Of a DNA stretch of 64,000 nucleotides, positions 1 through 12,100 are shown piece by piece. Position 1 is the stretch's first letter. Each line of letters opens with the position of its first letter. Both the position numbers and the translations under genes were made by a program. The stretch is taken from assembly GCF_003073045.1 (NCBI RefSeq), contig NC_037596.1:6591416-6655415 (forward strand), given 5' to 3'. The notes beneath the pieces were generated by a model. That model had not been told where the DNA came from, ran no database searches, and was given only the letters and a program-made list of their open reading frames with translations. The DNA is from Pomacea canaliculata. Taxonomy: Eukaryota > Mollusca > Gastropoda > Architaenioglossa > Ampullariidae.

Positions 1-31
1 TTCTTATATAGTAATGGTAGTAGGTCATAGG

Positions 32-238
32 TAAGGTGAGCAGACGTTTCGGGGGCGAAAGCGGGACACGTGCCGATGATGGTGTTGTCACCGTCAAAGA
101 ACGCCGAAAAAAGTGATTTTTAAAGACAACTGGGACATTTGATAAGACTTGCTAGAAAGCCAGAAAGCGGGACATTGGGCGTCCCGCCCGATGAGCAGGC
201 GGGACAAGAGGTCAAAAGCGGGACGTCTGGTCACCTTA
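32..238. mobile_element. MITE (non-autonomous DNA transposon), 207 bp
   Basis: The ends are inverted repeats of about 20 bp. The left end reads TAAGGTGAGCAGACG and the reverse complement of the right end reads TAAGGTGACCAGACG. The flanks carry a 7-bp direct repeat, TCATAGG, at 25-31 and 239-245. The interior is rich in short GGGAC/GTCCC inverted motifs and has no coding capacity. A 7-8 bp target duplication fits hAT-like elements, but the superfamily is not certain. Confidence 0.75.
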
Positions 239-622
239 TCATAGGTCGAGTCTACTAAACAGAGTGACGTGAGGTTTGCGTCCGATTCATTGCTCACAGG
301 TGTGTGTGTGTGAAATGGGGCACGAAGCTGTGTGCCATTTATCAACCTTTCAATGAACTAGATGATAATGTCATTTAGTTCTTTTGCGTTGGTTAAAAGG
401 AGTGTCTAGTGACTGGCACAGTGAGGTCACAGTTTATGCATGGTTCTACCAGCTGGTACGCCGATTGGTTGAACTGCCGTCGACTGCTACTCTATAAGAA
501 AGCTGAACATTATTTTTTATTTCTGCACGACACTGATACAAAATTTCAATAGTTTACAATATGTTGATTGCTAGTATTTACGTCACATAAATTGTATTTA
601 AACAAATGTTATTTTGATCAAG
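239..622. other. upstream region of gene A
   Basis: Non-coding sequence between the MITE and the first exon of gene A. It contains a short GT run near 300 and AT-rich stretches. It presumably holds the promoter of gene A, but I see no convincing TATA box or other named site. Confidence 0.4.
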
Positions 623-734
623 ATGTGTGAATCACCTCCCTTTACCGGAAGCCGTGCTCGCATCGTGTTGAGGAAGATGACCTCGTTATTTAATCAGATT
701 GCATATTTAGCAGTCTTATTAATGCTGTACACAG
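623..734 (+). CDS. gene A exon 1, signal peptide
   Basis: 37 codons plus one base, then the donor GTTAGC. The second half is strongly hydrophobic (IAYLAVLLMLYT), as in a secretory signal. The phase-1 end matches the phase-1 start of the ectodomain exon. Confidence 0.75.
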
Positions 735-3700
735 GTTAGCCGACTATAAATAAGAGTTGTATGACTTGGTTTATCCTAATTATCGTTGTATTGGCAGTTT
801 GAAACTGCAGTGACGGTCGCCTTGTTGCCATGATATGAACCCTCGCATGTGTTGTTTGAATGGCGGAGACAGACAAAATAACATTTAAGATCCTTTTCTA
901 AAGAATATCACCTTTTTTATCTGAATACTTCACATAGCATGGACGCAGTTTTAATACTTTGCTGCTCAACATATATTGTTAATATGTAATTATCTATTTA
1001 ATATTGCTTCCTTTCTGGCTTATTAGACCCCGGAGTTGCTGTCAAGTATTTCTGGTTGATTCTTGTTTTTCGTGTGTCGTTTGTATGGTCAGTAAATCAA
1101 CAGTTAGTTTAGCCTATTCCTCCTATCTCCCTGTAGCTCCTCATCATAATAGTTCACAGACAGGCAGGTATCATCCCGCCTTTGCAGTTCTTGTGGTAAA
1201 GGTTTCTAGTCCAGAATAATAATGGTCTTTATCGGTTGTATTCACACGGAAAATGTAGTTTTCCCAAACAGAGCGACATATATAAATAAATTTGAGCACT
1301 CTTTATAAAATTGAAAAAGTAGTTTATTTTTGTAAAGTATCCTGTAGATATAATAGATACACATTTTTATTATATCATGAGATGTAGCATGTAAAGAAGT
1401 AATTATAAAGATGGTTCTCCTTTGATTATATTTATTCTTGCAGGTTTATAGCAATTGCAAATGAGTCTGCATCACTGTATTTACTAAAGGTTACCAGCCC
1501 TTCATTTTTACTGTTTGAGTTAGACGCTCGAGAATAACATCCTTCCAAAGACTAATTTATTCTTGTTTAGTATTTATTATTTACAAGCTGAACAGTCGAC
1601 TCCTTATGTCATCAATGTTTATGTATCTTATGCAAGTTATTTATAATCAGCATTGAGGTTACAGGATATGATTAGTTATTCAGTTTGTCTTCCTGCCACT
1701 AATGTTATTTTATCAGAAGAATATGAAGCACAGAATACATTCTCAAAGTAAACAATTTGTTTGTCACAGTCTCGGCTACTGGCGCGGACCATTGCTTTCA
1801 GCATGACCAGGAAGACGTGATGGTCCATGTGACGTGCACCTACCACAGAAACGTCACCAGTAACGCACTCTGTCCGATGGTCCGCCAGCATCCTCTATTC
1901 GACATGGATGTCAAGTCTGGAACAGTATCCGTTGTTTGTTTCTCACGCCCAACGGAATTTGGTATTTGCACGTGTGAAGAGTCACATTCTGAGAATTCCA
2001 CATGCACACTGTTGTTGAATACAACTCATCTGGAAAGAAGACGAATTGTGTGGAAGGCCTGCAATCAACAAGACATATATCTTAGTGTCGAAAATAATAA
2101 TAACACCAGCAATCTTTCTCGTGAGTATATACAAAGTTAATGTTTAAGAAAGTGTTAAAAAGTTTCTCGGAAAATATTCCCCCCTAACCGAAAGAAAAGC
2201 CTAATCATTATTCTTTATTTATGAGATAGACCATCGCTAGAGCGCGCTGCAATAAAAGCAGTAAATACAGTGCAGGTAGACACTGGGAAAACAATTCACA
2301 GTTAAAGCATTTGGACTTCTCAGTCTCGAAGAATGGCCTTATTCTTTCCCCAGGTACCTACTGTCTTGATAAGCTTGTAAGAACAAATAAACAAACAAGT
2401 AACCCACTAACTAACCAAAACAACCTAATTAAAGAAACAACTATCCCCCATTCAAACAAAAACACAATAGATTAATTTCCCAGAGCGTAAAAAGTACGAA
2501 AACCTTTTCACAACATTAGCAAGAGTTTTCCTGCATAAATCTTGTGCACGTTTACTGTATACTATTCAACAGTTTTTAAACTGAGAAACTGTAAATGAAA
2601 GGATATTTCTTCCCTCATCACCATCATCATCATCATCATCATCATCATCGTCGTCGTCGTCGTCGTCGTCATCATCATTATCATCATCATCATTATCATC
2701 GTCATCAGCAGCAGTATTTACATTCCTTTTATACTGCTTGGTTGTTTGGGGCATTGGACAACATTACTTCCAACTTGTGTCAGCTTTCTCGGTTGTCTTC
2801 CCTTCTTTGGGATGCACCAGGTCAGCCAGTGTAGTCCTAGGTGTTGTCTGTCCATTTCATTTTTAGTTTTACTTTACTACTGTGTCTGTGCAGTGCTTCA
2901 TGCCAATCTTGATGATCTTGAGAGGTGCTCATACTTGCTTGCCTATTGTCTCAAGGGACGGAGGGTCTTCATAGGGACAAATTGTCTCCCTTTTGATCTT
3001 TCGTGATTTCTTTTTGGTAGTTAAATCTTTGATGGAGATACAATGTGAGGGAGAGTATGTAGCCTTGCTAATCAACAAATGTTGCTCTGTACAACTTAAC
3101 AATAATGATGTGAAGAAGACTTTAGCGGTTGTCTTATCATGTGTGTGTTCTATGTTAGGGTGCCACTGGTGTTGCACTTCTTTGTGCTTGTCCATCTGCA
3201 TCCCATGCTCTCTCAATGGTCTCCTCAAAGCTTATAAATTATGCTTAATGGTTGTCATTATGTTGGTGTTCTGGGGAGTTCTCGTGAATTATTCCGTTAT
3301 ATATCCGTTCGGTTCTGCTGTAGCCTGCACAAAAGCCTGCTTGTTCGTTTTCATTTTTTTTTTTTAGATTGTGGTTCTGTTTATTGTCTCTAGTATGTCT
3401 GTAATCAGCTTCGCGTTTATCAAAGGATGTTCTCGGTTCACTTCTATATACTCCCAAGTTGCTTGAAATTCAAACACACAAAGCACACGGGTGTATTCAT
3501 TCAAGAATGGTTAACTTTGTCTTGTTATCTGTTTTCTGTCAATTCACAAATGTAGACTTACATGCCAGAGTCGATTTCTTCTTTAAATAAGCAACACATT
3601 CTTGTAAAAATTGTAGTCCTGCATTTTTGTTTAGAGACAAAAATGAAAGCACGACACATACAAGAGCTCCTCTTCAACATTCTTCACGATTGTTGATTCT

Positions 3701-5360
3701 AATACTAGAAAAACGATCACTGAAACAGTATACTCTGAGAAGTCTGAAGTGTTAGCTGTTTCTAAGAGTTTCTTTAACAAATACGCATGATACCAGCTCA
3801 TTATTATAAATTTATGTAGCAATATTTAAAAGACCTATTCTCTAGTTTCTCCTTAGGTAATACTGAGTAGAACGATTCAACAATAAAATTCAATGAATTT
3901 TCAATAGCTTAACTCATTCTTGCTCGAGATGGTTTATTCAAAAGGGTTAGCAGACAGCTATGTATCACACAAATATTGCTTTTAGCAGGAAAAAGGAATG
4001 GTATTGTGTGGTGTTGCCTTAAAATTTCATCAAGCGACTAAAATGTCTTTCTAAGAAAACACAAGTTTGATTAGTCAAAAGTGTACTACTGTCTGTCTGT
4101 GAGCTACAAATGTGTCTGCAGCTTCTGTGCGTTTTAAATGTGGATTTATGTGTGCTTACAAAGTTCTGTTTTGTTTCCAGCAATCACCGTTGATGAGAGT
4201 TTTAATTATCCAGTAGCAGTTGGTGTAGCTACAGGTTTTGTTACTATAGTAACCACAATACTTCTCGCAGTATTTCTGTGGATGAGACGAAAACGGTTGT
4301 GAGTATATCAGTGTTTTTCATTCTCTTTTTAGTTGTTAGTCTACGTATTTTACATATTTGCTGATTTCCACTACTATTCAATGATACCTTCAGTGTATTT
4401 ACATTCCTACAAATTTCACCTGTAAAGGAGCCTTATGTAGAAGCAAAGGTGGTAAGTATAGACAGGGTTTCATTAACCTAACATTATGCTTTATTTATTA
4501 AAATATATAAGTACATGGGATATCTATCCGTAAATATATCCTATATCATAAGATAATAATATGGATAAGACTATTTATATGCCTCATACCTATGTTTCAA
4601 AAGAATACATGCCGTACAGTCCTTTTCTTTAAAGAAAAATAATATATTTTCGATAAGGTTATTTGTACATTAAAAGCTTGGGGTTTGTCAATTTGTGAAG
4701 AATTTTTTATATTCTTTTAGCTGTAAATACCACATTTGGCCTTTCTTCTGCCAATAATAAGAAAAATCAGTAGCACGGGCTTGGATATTTTTCAGGTCTT
4801 TTGGTAATTTTTTACCGTTTATTTTTTTTCCTTGATTGATTTTTATATCTGTGTCTCATTGTTTTCTTTTTCTGAAACCTTTTATTTTTACTGCCACATC
4901 TGCGCCATCTTGTTGTAACTAAAATTCTAGATCGGTGCATCAGTCTTGTCTAGTTGAGAGAATGATTTTTTCTGCAATTTCTCCAGAAAGTTTTGATGTT
5001 TCGTTGTCATAGCAAGCGTTGTGCGAGTAAATACTATGATCTTACATTGAATGTGATGCTCTAACAATATTTCTGCTGGAGAAATTATGCTTCTTTTCTG
5101 TAACATGAAACATGAAAAATTAACACATTTTTGTTCGCTGGTGAGTTAGTTGGTTGGCTGGCTGGCTGCTCGGTTGGTTCTATGATTGTGGGTTTATTTA
5201 AAAAAGATGGTCATGAGAATTTTCTTGTTTGCAGAAGGACAAATCAAATGGGCTCACAAGAGGAACAGGACAAGCTGAACGCAACGACAATCAATCAGTC
5301 AGGCGCCCTTTGACCAGCCTCTGTGGTTGGGAGGATCACGGTGATAGACGCGGCACCTGA
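623..5360 (+). CDS. gene A: small single-pass receptor with a cysteine-rich ectodomain
   Basis: Five exons join in frame: 623-734 (signal peptide, phase 1 out), 1770-2120 (ectodomain, phase 1-1), 4181-4298 (membrane helix, phase 1-2), 4394-4451 (phase 2-0) and 5235-5360 (ends in TGA). All introns are GT-AG and the product is 254 aa. The first ATG is at 623. A second in-frame ATG at 677 begins a more typical signal peptide (MTSLFNQIAYLAVLLM) and may be the true start. The ectodomain has eight cysteines in the order C-x13-C-x11-C, then a C-x-C pair and further cysteines, with several N-x-S/T sites. The helix (PVAVGVATGFVTIVTTILLA) is followed by the basic stop-transfer RRKR and a tail of about 60 residues with no clear ITIM. 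I recognise no named family. Gene D shares the cysteine spacing, so A and D are probably the same receptor type. Extra exons in the 1-kb intron 1 cannot be excluded. Confidence 0.8.
1770..2120 (+). CDS. gene A exon 2, cysteine-rich ectodomain
   Basis: A 351-nt phase 1-1 exon between acceptor TTTGTCACAG and donor GTGAGTATA. It encodes 117 residues with eight cysteines, including the pair in GICTCEES, and N-glycosylation sites such as NVT, NST and NTT. One phase-symmetric exon for one domain is the usual build of shuffled extracellular modules. Confidence 0.85.
2615..2710. repeat. CAT/CGT trinucleotide microsatellite
   Basis: A run of CAT units shifting into CGT units and back, inside intron 2 of gene A. 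Long His/Arg or Asp frames across it are artefacts of the repeat. Confidence 0.95.
4181..4298 (+). CDS. gene A exon 3, membrane helix
   Basis: A phase 1-2 exon of 118 nt. It has a short juxtamembrane stretch (TVDESFNYP), about 24 hydrophobic residues without charge, then WMRRKRL. The acceptor is TTGTTTCCAG and the donor GTGAGTAT. Confidence 0.85.
4394..4451 (+). CDS. gene A exon 4, cytoplasmic
   Basis: A 58-nt exon between acceptor ATACCTTCAG and donor GTAAGTATA, phase 2-0. It encodes a short stretch ending in KEPYVEAKV. It was chosen because it keeps the frame open into the last exon; a nearer acceptor would run into a stop. Confidence 0.6.
5235..5360 (+). CDS. gene A exon 5, C-terminus and stop
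   Basis: It follows acceptor CTTGTTTGCAG in phase 0 and encodes 41 residues ending in GDRRGT, then TGA. The composition is polar and basic, with no tyrosine motif. An AATAAA at about 6053 could be the polyadenylation signal of a long 3' UTR. Confidence 0.65.
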   Translation, partial: KDKSNGLTRGTGQAERNDNQSVRRPLTSLCGWEDHGDRRGT

Positions 5361-7254
5361 CAGGGTCCCTCCCTCTCTTGTCTATTGTGGGCGATGGTCA
5401 GGAGGTCCTGCACGGGACGACCTGTCAAGTCTTTGATGCTCTGTGCGTGTCGTGCGTGCGTGGTCACGTGTGTGAGTGGGGGGGTGGGGTGAGGGGTAGG
5501 GTGTGTTTGTTTCCTGGGTACATGTCTTCAACCATTCTAATAGTTACAAGCATTGAAGGCAAATTGTCTCGTTTTTATTTTTGGCTGGAACAAAGATGAA
5601 TGCACACGAAGGGCAATATGTGAGTCACAACCTATGCTTGAAAGTTCGGCATCCTTCTGTCAGGGGAGATGACACTAGCCCTCGTCATTTGTCTTCGTAA
5701 ACGGATGACCTTCAGTATGTGATAAACTATGCTTATTGTTTTATTTAAATGACACTAAACACGAGTGTTTTGATAGCAAAAATACTTCCTCACTTCAGTT
5801 GCATTAAAATACAGTTGTCTTCCAATGTTGAACTTCTAGCCACCAATCCTCCTGTGATGTTTTGGCAACATCTGCTGCTGAAGCAAGAAAGTGACTCATC
5901 CCCTAAACACTTGTTAATTTATACTTATAATTTAGAATTTTTCATTAATCTATATTGATGAAAAAGCTTGTTTAGGATGATAAGAATTAATTGTCTATGT
6001 GATAACTAAGACCTCAAGTTTACTCCCCTTTACAAAGAGAACACTGCGCTACAAATAAAATTTGTTTGTTAGTTGCCCTGCTTCATTACTGTCAACAGTT
6101 TTCTACGTGAGTTATTTGAGTAGAATCTTATATTTTCAAACGAGAGAAATCACTAATTGTTGTTAAATCGGTTAGTGCATGTGATGCCGAGTGGCATGGT
6201 AGACCTATTTTTCTAACAGTATTATTAAAGTTTATTTACTATTACAAACCAGGATAAATAGGTATCGTATTTATTTATCTTTTTATTGGAAATAGGAGTT
6301 GAATTTAAAAAATCTTATATTTTTTGAGTGCATGGCAAATATTGCCGCTTCAAAAAATGTCTCTCTGACTTGATAATTTCATTTCCTCTTCTTTTCTTTT
6401 TTTTTCTCTTCTTTCTTTTTAATTTTGTACGTACTGGGGTGTGTGAGTGTGTGTGTGTGTGAAAACGGGTGATCGATCCCTTCTCGTTATTTTATCCATA
6501 ATGCATCATGTTAACCGCGTCTTCCGTGTGATATCACAATGGCTGAAATGAAGCTTTTGCTAAATTTTTATCTCAGCTGTGGCCAAAGTCAAAAATAAAA
6601 AAGTATTATATTATTCTGTTTTGTATTTTGGATGAGTGCGTTCTAATTAGGAAAAAGGAACAACTTTGAAATATTTCATGAAATTCTTTGAGAAAAACAC
6701 AAAAAGCTTCCAGTTCTCAGTTCTCAGTAAGATATAAATGAACACATAAATAGAGAAAAGCAATAGCTATCTGATTTCTCTTTTAACTACATCTATTTCA
6801 ATTCTATTGTTCATTCTATCTTTAAAAAGAGTAATCATGTCATTTTATGCATGTTGTAGTTTTAAGTTTCGCACAGGCTTTTGTGTAAACACGGCAACCA
6901 ACTTTTATAATCATGGTACGTTGACCAGAACACGCAGGGGGACAAAACTCAAATCTCTCCGCTTAGAAACTGGTCAGTGACCTCCGTGAACTGCACTGAT
7001 TTCAATAGAGCAGTGTAGAGCTCAGTTGATGAGTGAATGTTTGTGTGTGGTCAAACAGAAAGTGTCTGAGGTGACATCGAAAGACCTCGAATCTCATACT
7101 AAATCGAAGTGACAATAGTCCATGATTACAACTTGCATAGGCAAATAGGCAAACACAAGAATTCAACATCTAAACTCAGTCCAAGAGACTTTCAATATCA
7201 GAGATTCCCCTAAACAGACGACATTCAAAATAAACCAGACAGGAATCTCCTAGA
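5361..7254. other. 3' UTR and intergenic sequence after gene A
   Basis: AT-rich sequence with a GT run near 6440 and an AATAAA at about 6053. I see no coding exon. The first part is likely the 3' UTR of gene A. Confidence 0.4.
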
Positions 7255-7770
7255 GCGCTGTCGATTAAACTTTACCCTGCACAGTTAAAATAAACACATA
7301 AATGGTATTTTACAATCTGATGTCTGTAAGCTCTGAATATCTAATGACAGAATGACCAAACTGTCTAACAAACACGATTCACAAACATCAAGGTTTATTG
7401 TAGGTATCTTAATGCAGATACATAATTAATATCATAATTAATAGAGGAACAGATTAAAAGCTAGATAGTGGCTAAAACTTTCATCACCTGCTAGAATCTG
7501 GGGCCTTTCTAAGGCGGAAATCGAACCTGACCTTGTTGATTGAAGGCAGGTTAACACGATTATTTGAACCTGCACGTGCGAGTTGAGCTAAAAGTGGAAT
7601 TTAACGGACAACGGCTTACTTCTGGTATTAGGCTTTACAATATAGACGAGACCAGAAACGATGAAACAAAAGCGATTTTTGTCAATCCTTTTCGACCTCT
7701 TTGCTGGACCCTAGTCTTGATGTTCACCTCTAAGAATGCCTCATGTTCACATATACTGACTTAACAACCT
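7255..7770 (-). repeat. diverged repeat unit, copy 1, with tRNA-like head
   Basis: This stretch aligns with 7925-8480. Shared landmarks include CATACATAATTAA, GGAACAGATTAAA, AGGCGGAAATCGAAC, GAACCTGCACGTG and GATGTTCACCTCTAA. On the minus strand the middle reads like a tRNA 3' half with a box B (AGGTTCGATTTCC), preceded by a box-A-like TAGCTCAACTCG. This suggests a tRNA-derived SINE inside a larger repeated unit. Confidence 0.65.
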
Positions 7771-7924
7771 ACACACCCTTTTTGATATATTACATAAGCA
7801 AGTGAATTGCAACAAAGAAGCTCATTCAATTCGTCTAACCTGAAACTCTAGTTTCGATTTTGCTGTCAAAGAATTTCCTAATTAGGTGACATTTAAATTA
7901 AGAGAATATATGGTTCTTCAAGAT

Positions 7925-8480
7925 CAGTGTTGGTGCAATTTTATGGTCAAAGTATAATCTTCACATATAAATGGTTTTATTAATTTGATTATCTTCAAGT
8001 TCTGAATATTAGAAAGTTCAGTATCAGGGTCATCTAGGGTTCTGATAGACAAGGTTGACATCACATACAGATTAAAACTTGTTGAGAAATATTTATGGGG
8101 ATACATAATTAAAATCTCACTTTTAATGGAACAGATTAAATTATAGATAGCAGCTGCAGGGTTCGTCACCTTTTCGTAATCTAGGGATTTTTTCAGGCGG
8201 AAATCGAACTCCGACCTTCTCAATTCAAGGTAGGCTAATAGGTTTATACGAACCTGCACGTGTGAGGCGACTTGAAAGTGTGATTTAACGGATAAAGTCT
8301 AATCAGTGGTTTTATATTCTAACATACAGTCGCTAACACTATTGATGAAACAGATTTTCTTGGCAAGTTTTATGATCGACGACAACAGCGCCCTCTGTAA
8401 ACCCTGGTCAACATTTCAGTTTATCCCGATAGTGATGTTCACCTCTAAACTTGATTAATGTTCACACCTACCTACCTACC
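7925..8480 (-). repeat. diverged repeat unit, copy 2, with tRNA-like head
   Basis: Second copy of the unit at 7255-7770, in the same orientation and considerably diverged. It lies just beyond the 3' end of gene B. No coding frame is shared between the copies. Confidence 0.65.
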
Positions 8481-8820
8481 TGCTTATTCACCAAGACATT
8501 CCTGAATATCTATACTACAATACAAACCCATCATACGTACACAAGCACAAGCAAGTTCATTTAGTATAAAAGAACTCGGTTAAAACTCCTGTCCACTGAT
8601 TCCTGAATGAAGAATATATATATATTAAATAGCAGTATTTTTGGCAGGACGGCGATCTCACTTGCTGAACAAAAGAATAATTTTACAAACTGTACACAGG
8701 AAGGTTTCATAAATATCTCTGAGTTATCCTTCTTTTTTAAAAACTTCAGTGTCCCCTTCGAAGGAACCCAATAACACAAACATTGATATTCTTGAGCCTA
8801 AATCTCGTACAAACATGGTC

Positions 8821-9119
8821 TCAATGGTCTGAGTCTTCATCAGAGGCAGACATCTTGGTTTGAATCATGCGAAGTGTGCAGTAGTCTGCTTCCTCCTTCC
8901 TCGGATGTAGAGGTCGCCTCACCTGACCGCCGACATCAAAGAAAGGTGTGACGTAAATCAAACCGTCATCGTTCTCCCATCTACCGTTATCAACCGTCTG
9001 GGAACTTGAGGAAGGGCTGGGTAAGTTCTTTGTCCCTGCGGCATTAATTGGTGCTGTGGCAAGGTGCTCCTTCTTCTTGAATTTAATATTAGTAGTGTTA
9101 GTGTAGACGGGGTCTTCTT
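8821..9119 (-). CDS. gene B exon 14, C-terminal tail
   Basis: It encodes EEDPVYTNTTN, GRWENDDGLIYVTPFF and EEADYCTLRMI, and ends DEDSDH then TGA. The middle block is nearly identical to the end of gene C. The acceptor at 9119 keeps phase 1; the alternative at 9132 would need an unseen exon before it. Confidence 0.8.
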
Positions 9120-12100
9120 CTGTCCTTTGATCCTGTACACAAATAAAGTTGTATAGGTATTTTATAAAATTTACTTTTACAGCTTGCCATAATCGTGATA
9201 AATATTTTGTTAAATGGGTACGATTTTTACAAAATGGGCGTTTAAACGCACAAAACACAAAGCTATTATGAAAGATCAGACACATCAAAAAGAGGAAAGC
9301 GTTTACTGAAACCAGAGCTTTTTATTTCTTAAATTTTTCTGTTACATTAAAGGCATTCCTTTACGCTGGTTTGTTCTAGAATATGTAAGTATGAATACGA
9401 ACACTACAGCATATATTGCAATATATTCACATTTACATATTGAAATTAGGACCACTGTCTTTACTAGGATAAATTTAACTCTGTGAACTTCATTTAGGCA
9501 TTAAAAGGGTAAAATAAAAGGGTGCAGAAGGAGAGCAATTTCGGTTTCAAGTGTACTTAGGAAGTGTTCAAATGAGCTGGTGAGTATCAGTATAATGATC
9601 AGTCTGTAACACTAGTGCGATTCAACTATGTCCTGGGTACCGCAATACGTGTGCCCATCATGGTTGAGAGGACTCTTGCAATACATGTAAGAGATATATA
9701 TATACAGTATGCATACTGCTCATACATAATCTACCTTTGTGTAAAGATAATAATTATATATTTATGACTGCCCACAAATGACGATGCATTTTCAAGATTC
9801 AAGACTTTGTTTAAAGTTTAAACTTTAACAAAATGAAGAATTGAAGAATGTTGTGACTCATTGCTGTTTTCTCAATGTCATCGTATCTCATTTTTCTTAG
9901 TGTGTACGTGGTGGGGTGGTGCCCAGTGAGGGTAACCGTTTATGGGGAAAGGAATAGTATAACAACGATCAGATAAGAATTGTTCCACTTTTTCGATTCT
10001 AAGGAATTAAACCTTGCTTTTGTGGTATCAGCAGCTCGACACATTAAACACGGATTGATACTTTGTGGACTGTCGACAAGCTTCTTCTTCAAGAGCTTCT
10101 TTCCAGAGTTAAAGAGATCGACGCTGGTAAGTCATGAGCACCAATAGAACATTACTTCCCTTCCGAAAAAGCTTCTTAGGAAACTCTACCCCTCTCCTCA
10201 TCCCTCTATCCTCAGGAAGAGGCTGGGACAGTGAGTGGTGTGTCGTGAGGGAAGACAGAGGAAGGATTCCGCCTCGTCAGACAAGTTCGTGCGATCACAA
10301 ACTAGAGATTACTGAACTGTAAAAGCTTTACAGACTGACCTAATGAAGTTCAGTCAACTTTGAAGAGCATGTGTTACTGGTGTAATATCAGTGGAAGGAA
10401 AGTATTACAGATGGGAAATGAGCTTTTCGGTGTATCTCGTCGTCCATTGGCCCGTGCTCGTGAAAATGAGTGCGTGCGACATGTACACATCGGTAAATAA
10501 AAAAATATCAAATACACACATACACAACGGACACAAATGTGCACAATATTAAAACTGACCTTCTCGTAATAATCTGCACACAGACAAATAATGATAGCCA
10601 TTAGGTTTATGATGCAATCACTTTTAGCGTGTGCGCACACACACACACACAAACACACATGTGCTCGTTAAGATACAGATTCTTTCTCACTTTTGTCTTC
10701 TACACAAGTGGAAAGTTTCTCACATGAACTGTAACTGCGATAAATGCAAATACATAGTGAAAATAAAGTCTCTGTATTATGTATATCTTTCTGGATCCAT
10801 AGGTATACAGACTCCTCTGTGTTAAACATATGAACTGCTTTAATCAGGAAACTTGTTTCATTAGCTTCGTAAGTTTATCATTAGTCAGTGTTTACCGTTC
10901 ATTGTTTGCCGGCCTCGAGGTGTGTCTGTTGTTTGGCCTTGTCCACGACTTGATTTAGTTTTATCTTTGACTTTATCCACAACTGCATATACTACTTCCA
11001 TGTCTCTTGGATATTCAGACTCTACAACAACTGAAACAGAACGGTAAAGAATACATCAGACCAAGAGATTGAGATGGAAAATATTCGTCATTTAATATCA
11101 ATTTGAATGTGAACTTTTATATATAAGTTCCTATCTATCAATCAGTTAGAAAAGTCCTTACCTAAAGTTTGCTTCCAAATGAAAAGCGAAAGTGCCACTG
11201 ACCGGACTACCAGCATTAGCAATGTCCTGAGGCCGTAGAAGAAACATTGTTCATGATGCTTAAATCCAGAGAAAACTGATTTACCTTTTGAATGTGGCAG
11301 TTTCTTCCCTGAAACTGTAAACAGCTCGAGCAGACGTGTTTGCACATGAGGAAATCGCAAATGGGTGTTGGACTCTTGACGAAGACTATCTTGAGCTCTT
11401 GATGAGGGCTTAGGAGAGCGAGGTGTGGCAAGACAGCCATTCACATCCGTACTAAGTGTAAACCCTCTTAATTAAAACACTTGGTTTTGAAAGCTCAGCT
11501 CACCTTGAGTGTCTTTGTTTATGTTCCTTTTCCTGCTGCCCTGTTCATGGGTTACATGCACAGGACGAGTGTTGGTCTTTCTTTTCTTGTCCACTACGGC
11601 GTACAATGGCGTCTCACAGGGCTTTGGTTGCGAAGTGCCTGGAGTTGTCATACGACTTTGGGGTCGCATCGTAAGTGGTACTGGAATTACATTTCTTCAG
11701 CTAATTAGGTTGCAGATCTTAAAAACTTAATATAGGAGGCATTGGGAAGTGTTCATTATAGTTATATGTTGTTAGCGCTAAAGCCAAATTCAGATTTAGT
11801 CTCTCTCAATCTGTCATGTTTCTGGGTCCATATTATATCACTGACTTGATGTAAAGCACTAATAATTCATTGGTTCCTTGGTGCTGGTTGGTGTTTCTGT
11901 GCAGTTTAAGCAAAGAGAGTGAGATGATATAAACTTTTTATCAGAAAAAAAGTATCATAGAATAACGAAGGTATGTACCACTGTCGCATGGAATCTCATA
12001 AATGATTTCAGCTGTTAGTCTTGGTGACTCGTGATCTGCACAAGAAACAAACATAAGAAAGACATGAGGAAAAAATAACGATAGTACAAATAAATAGTGT

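Noticed and set aside
2566-2834. Open frames with long Asp, His or Arg runs
   Set aside because: They are translations of the CAT/CGT microsatellite at 2615-2710.
10080-10330. Plus-strand donor-like site and 62-codon frame
   Set aside because: No start, acceptor or domain; it lies in the last intron of gene B on the opposite strand.
11142-11444. Minus-strand frames between gene B exons 12 and 13
   Set aside because: No acceptor/donor pair gives a phase-1 exon without stops, and gene C has no matching exon.
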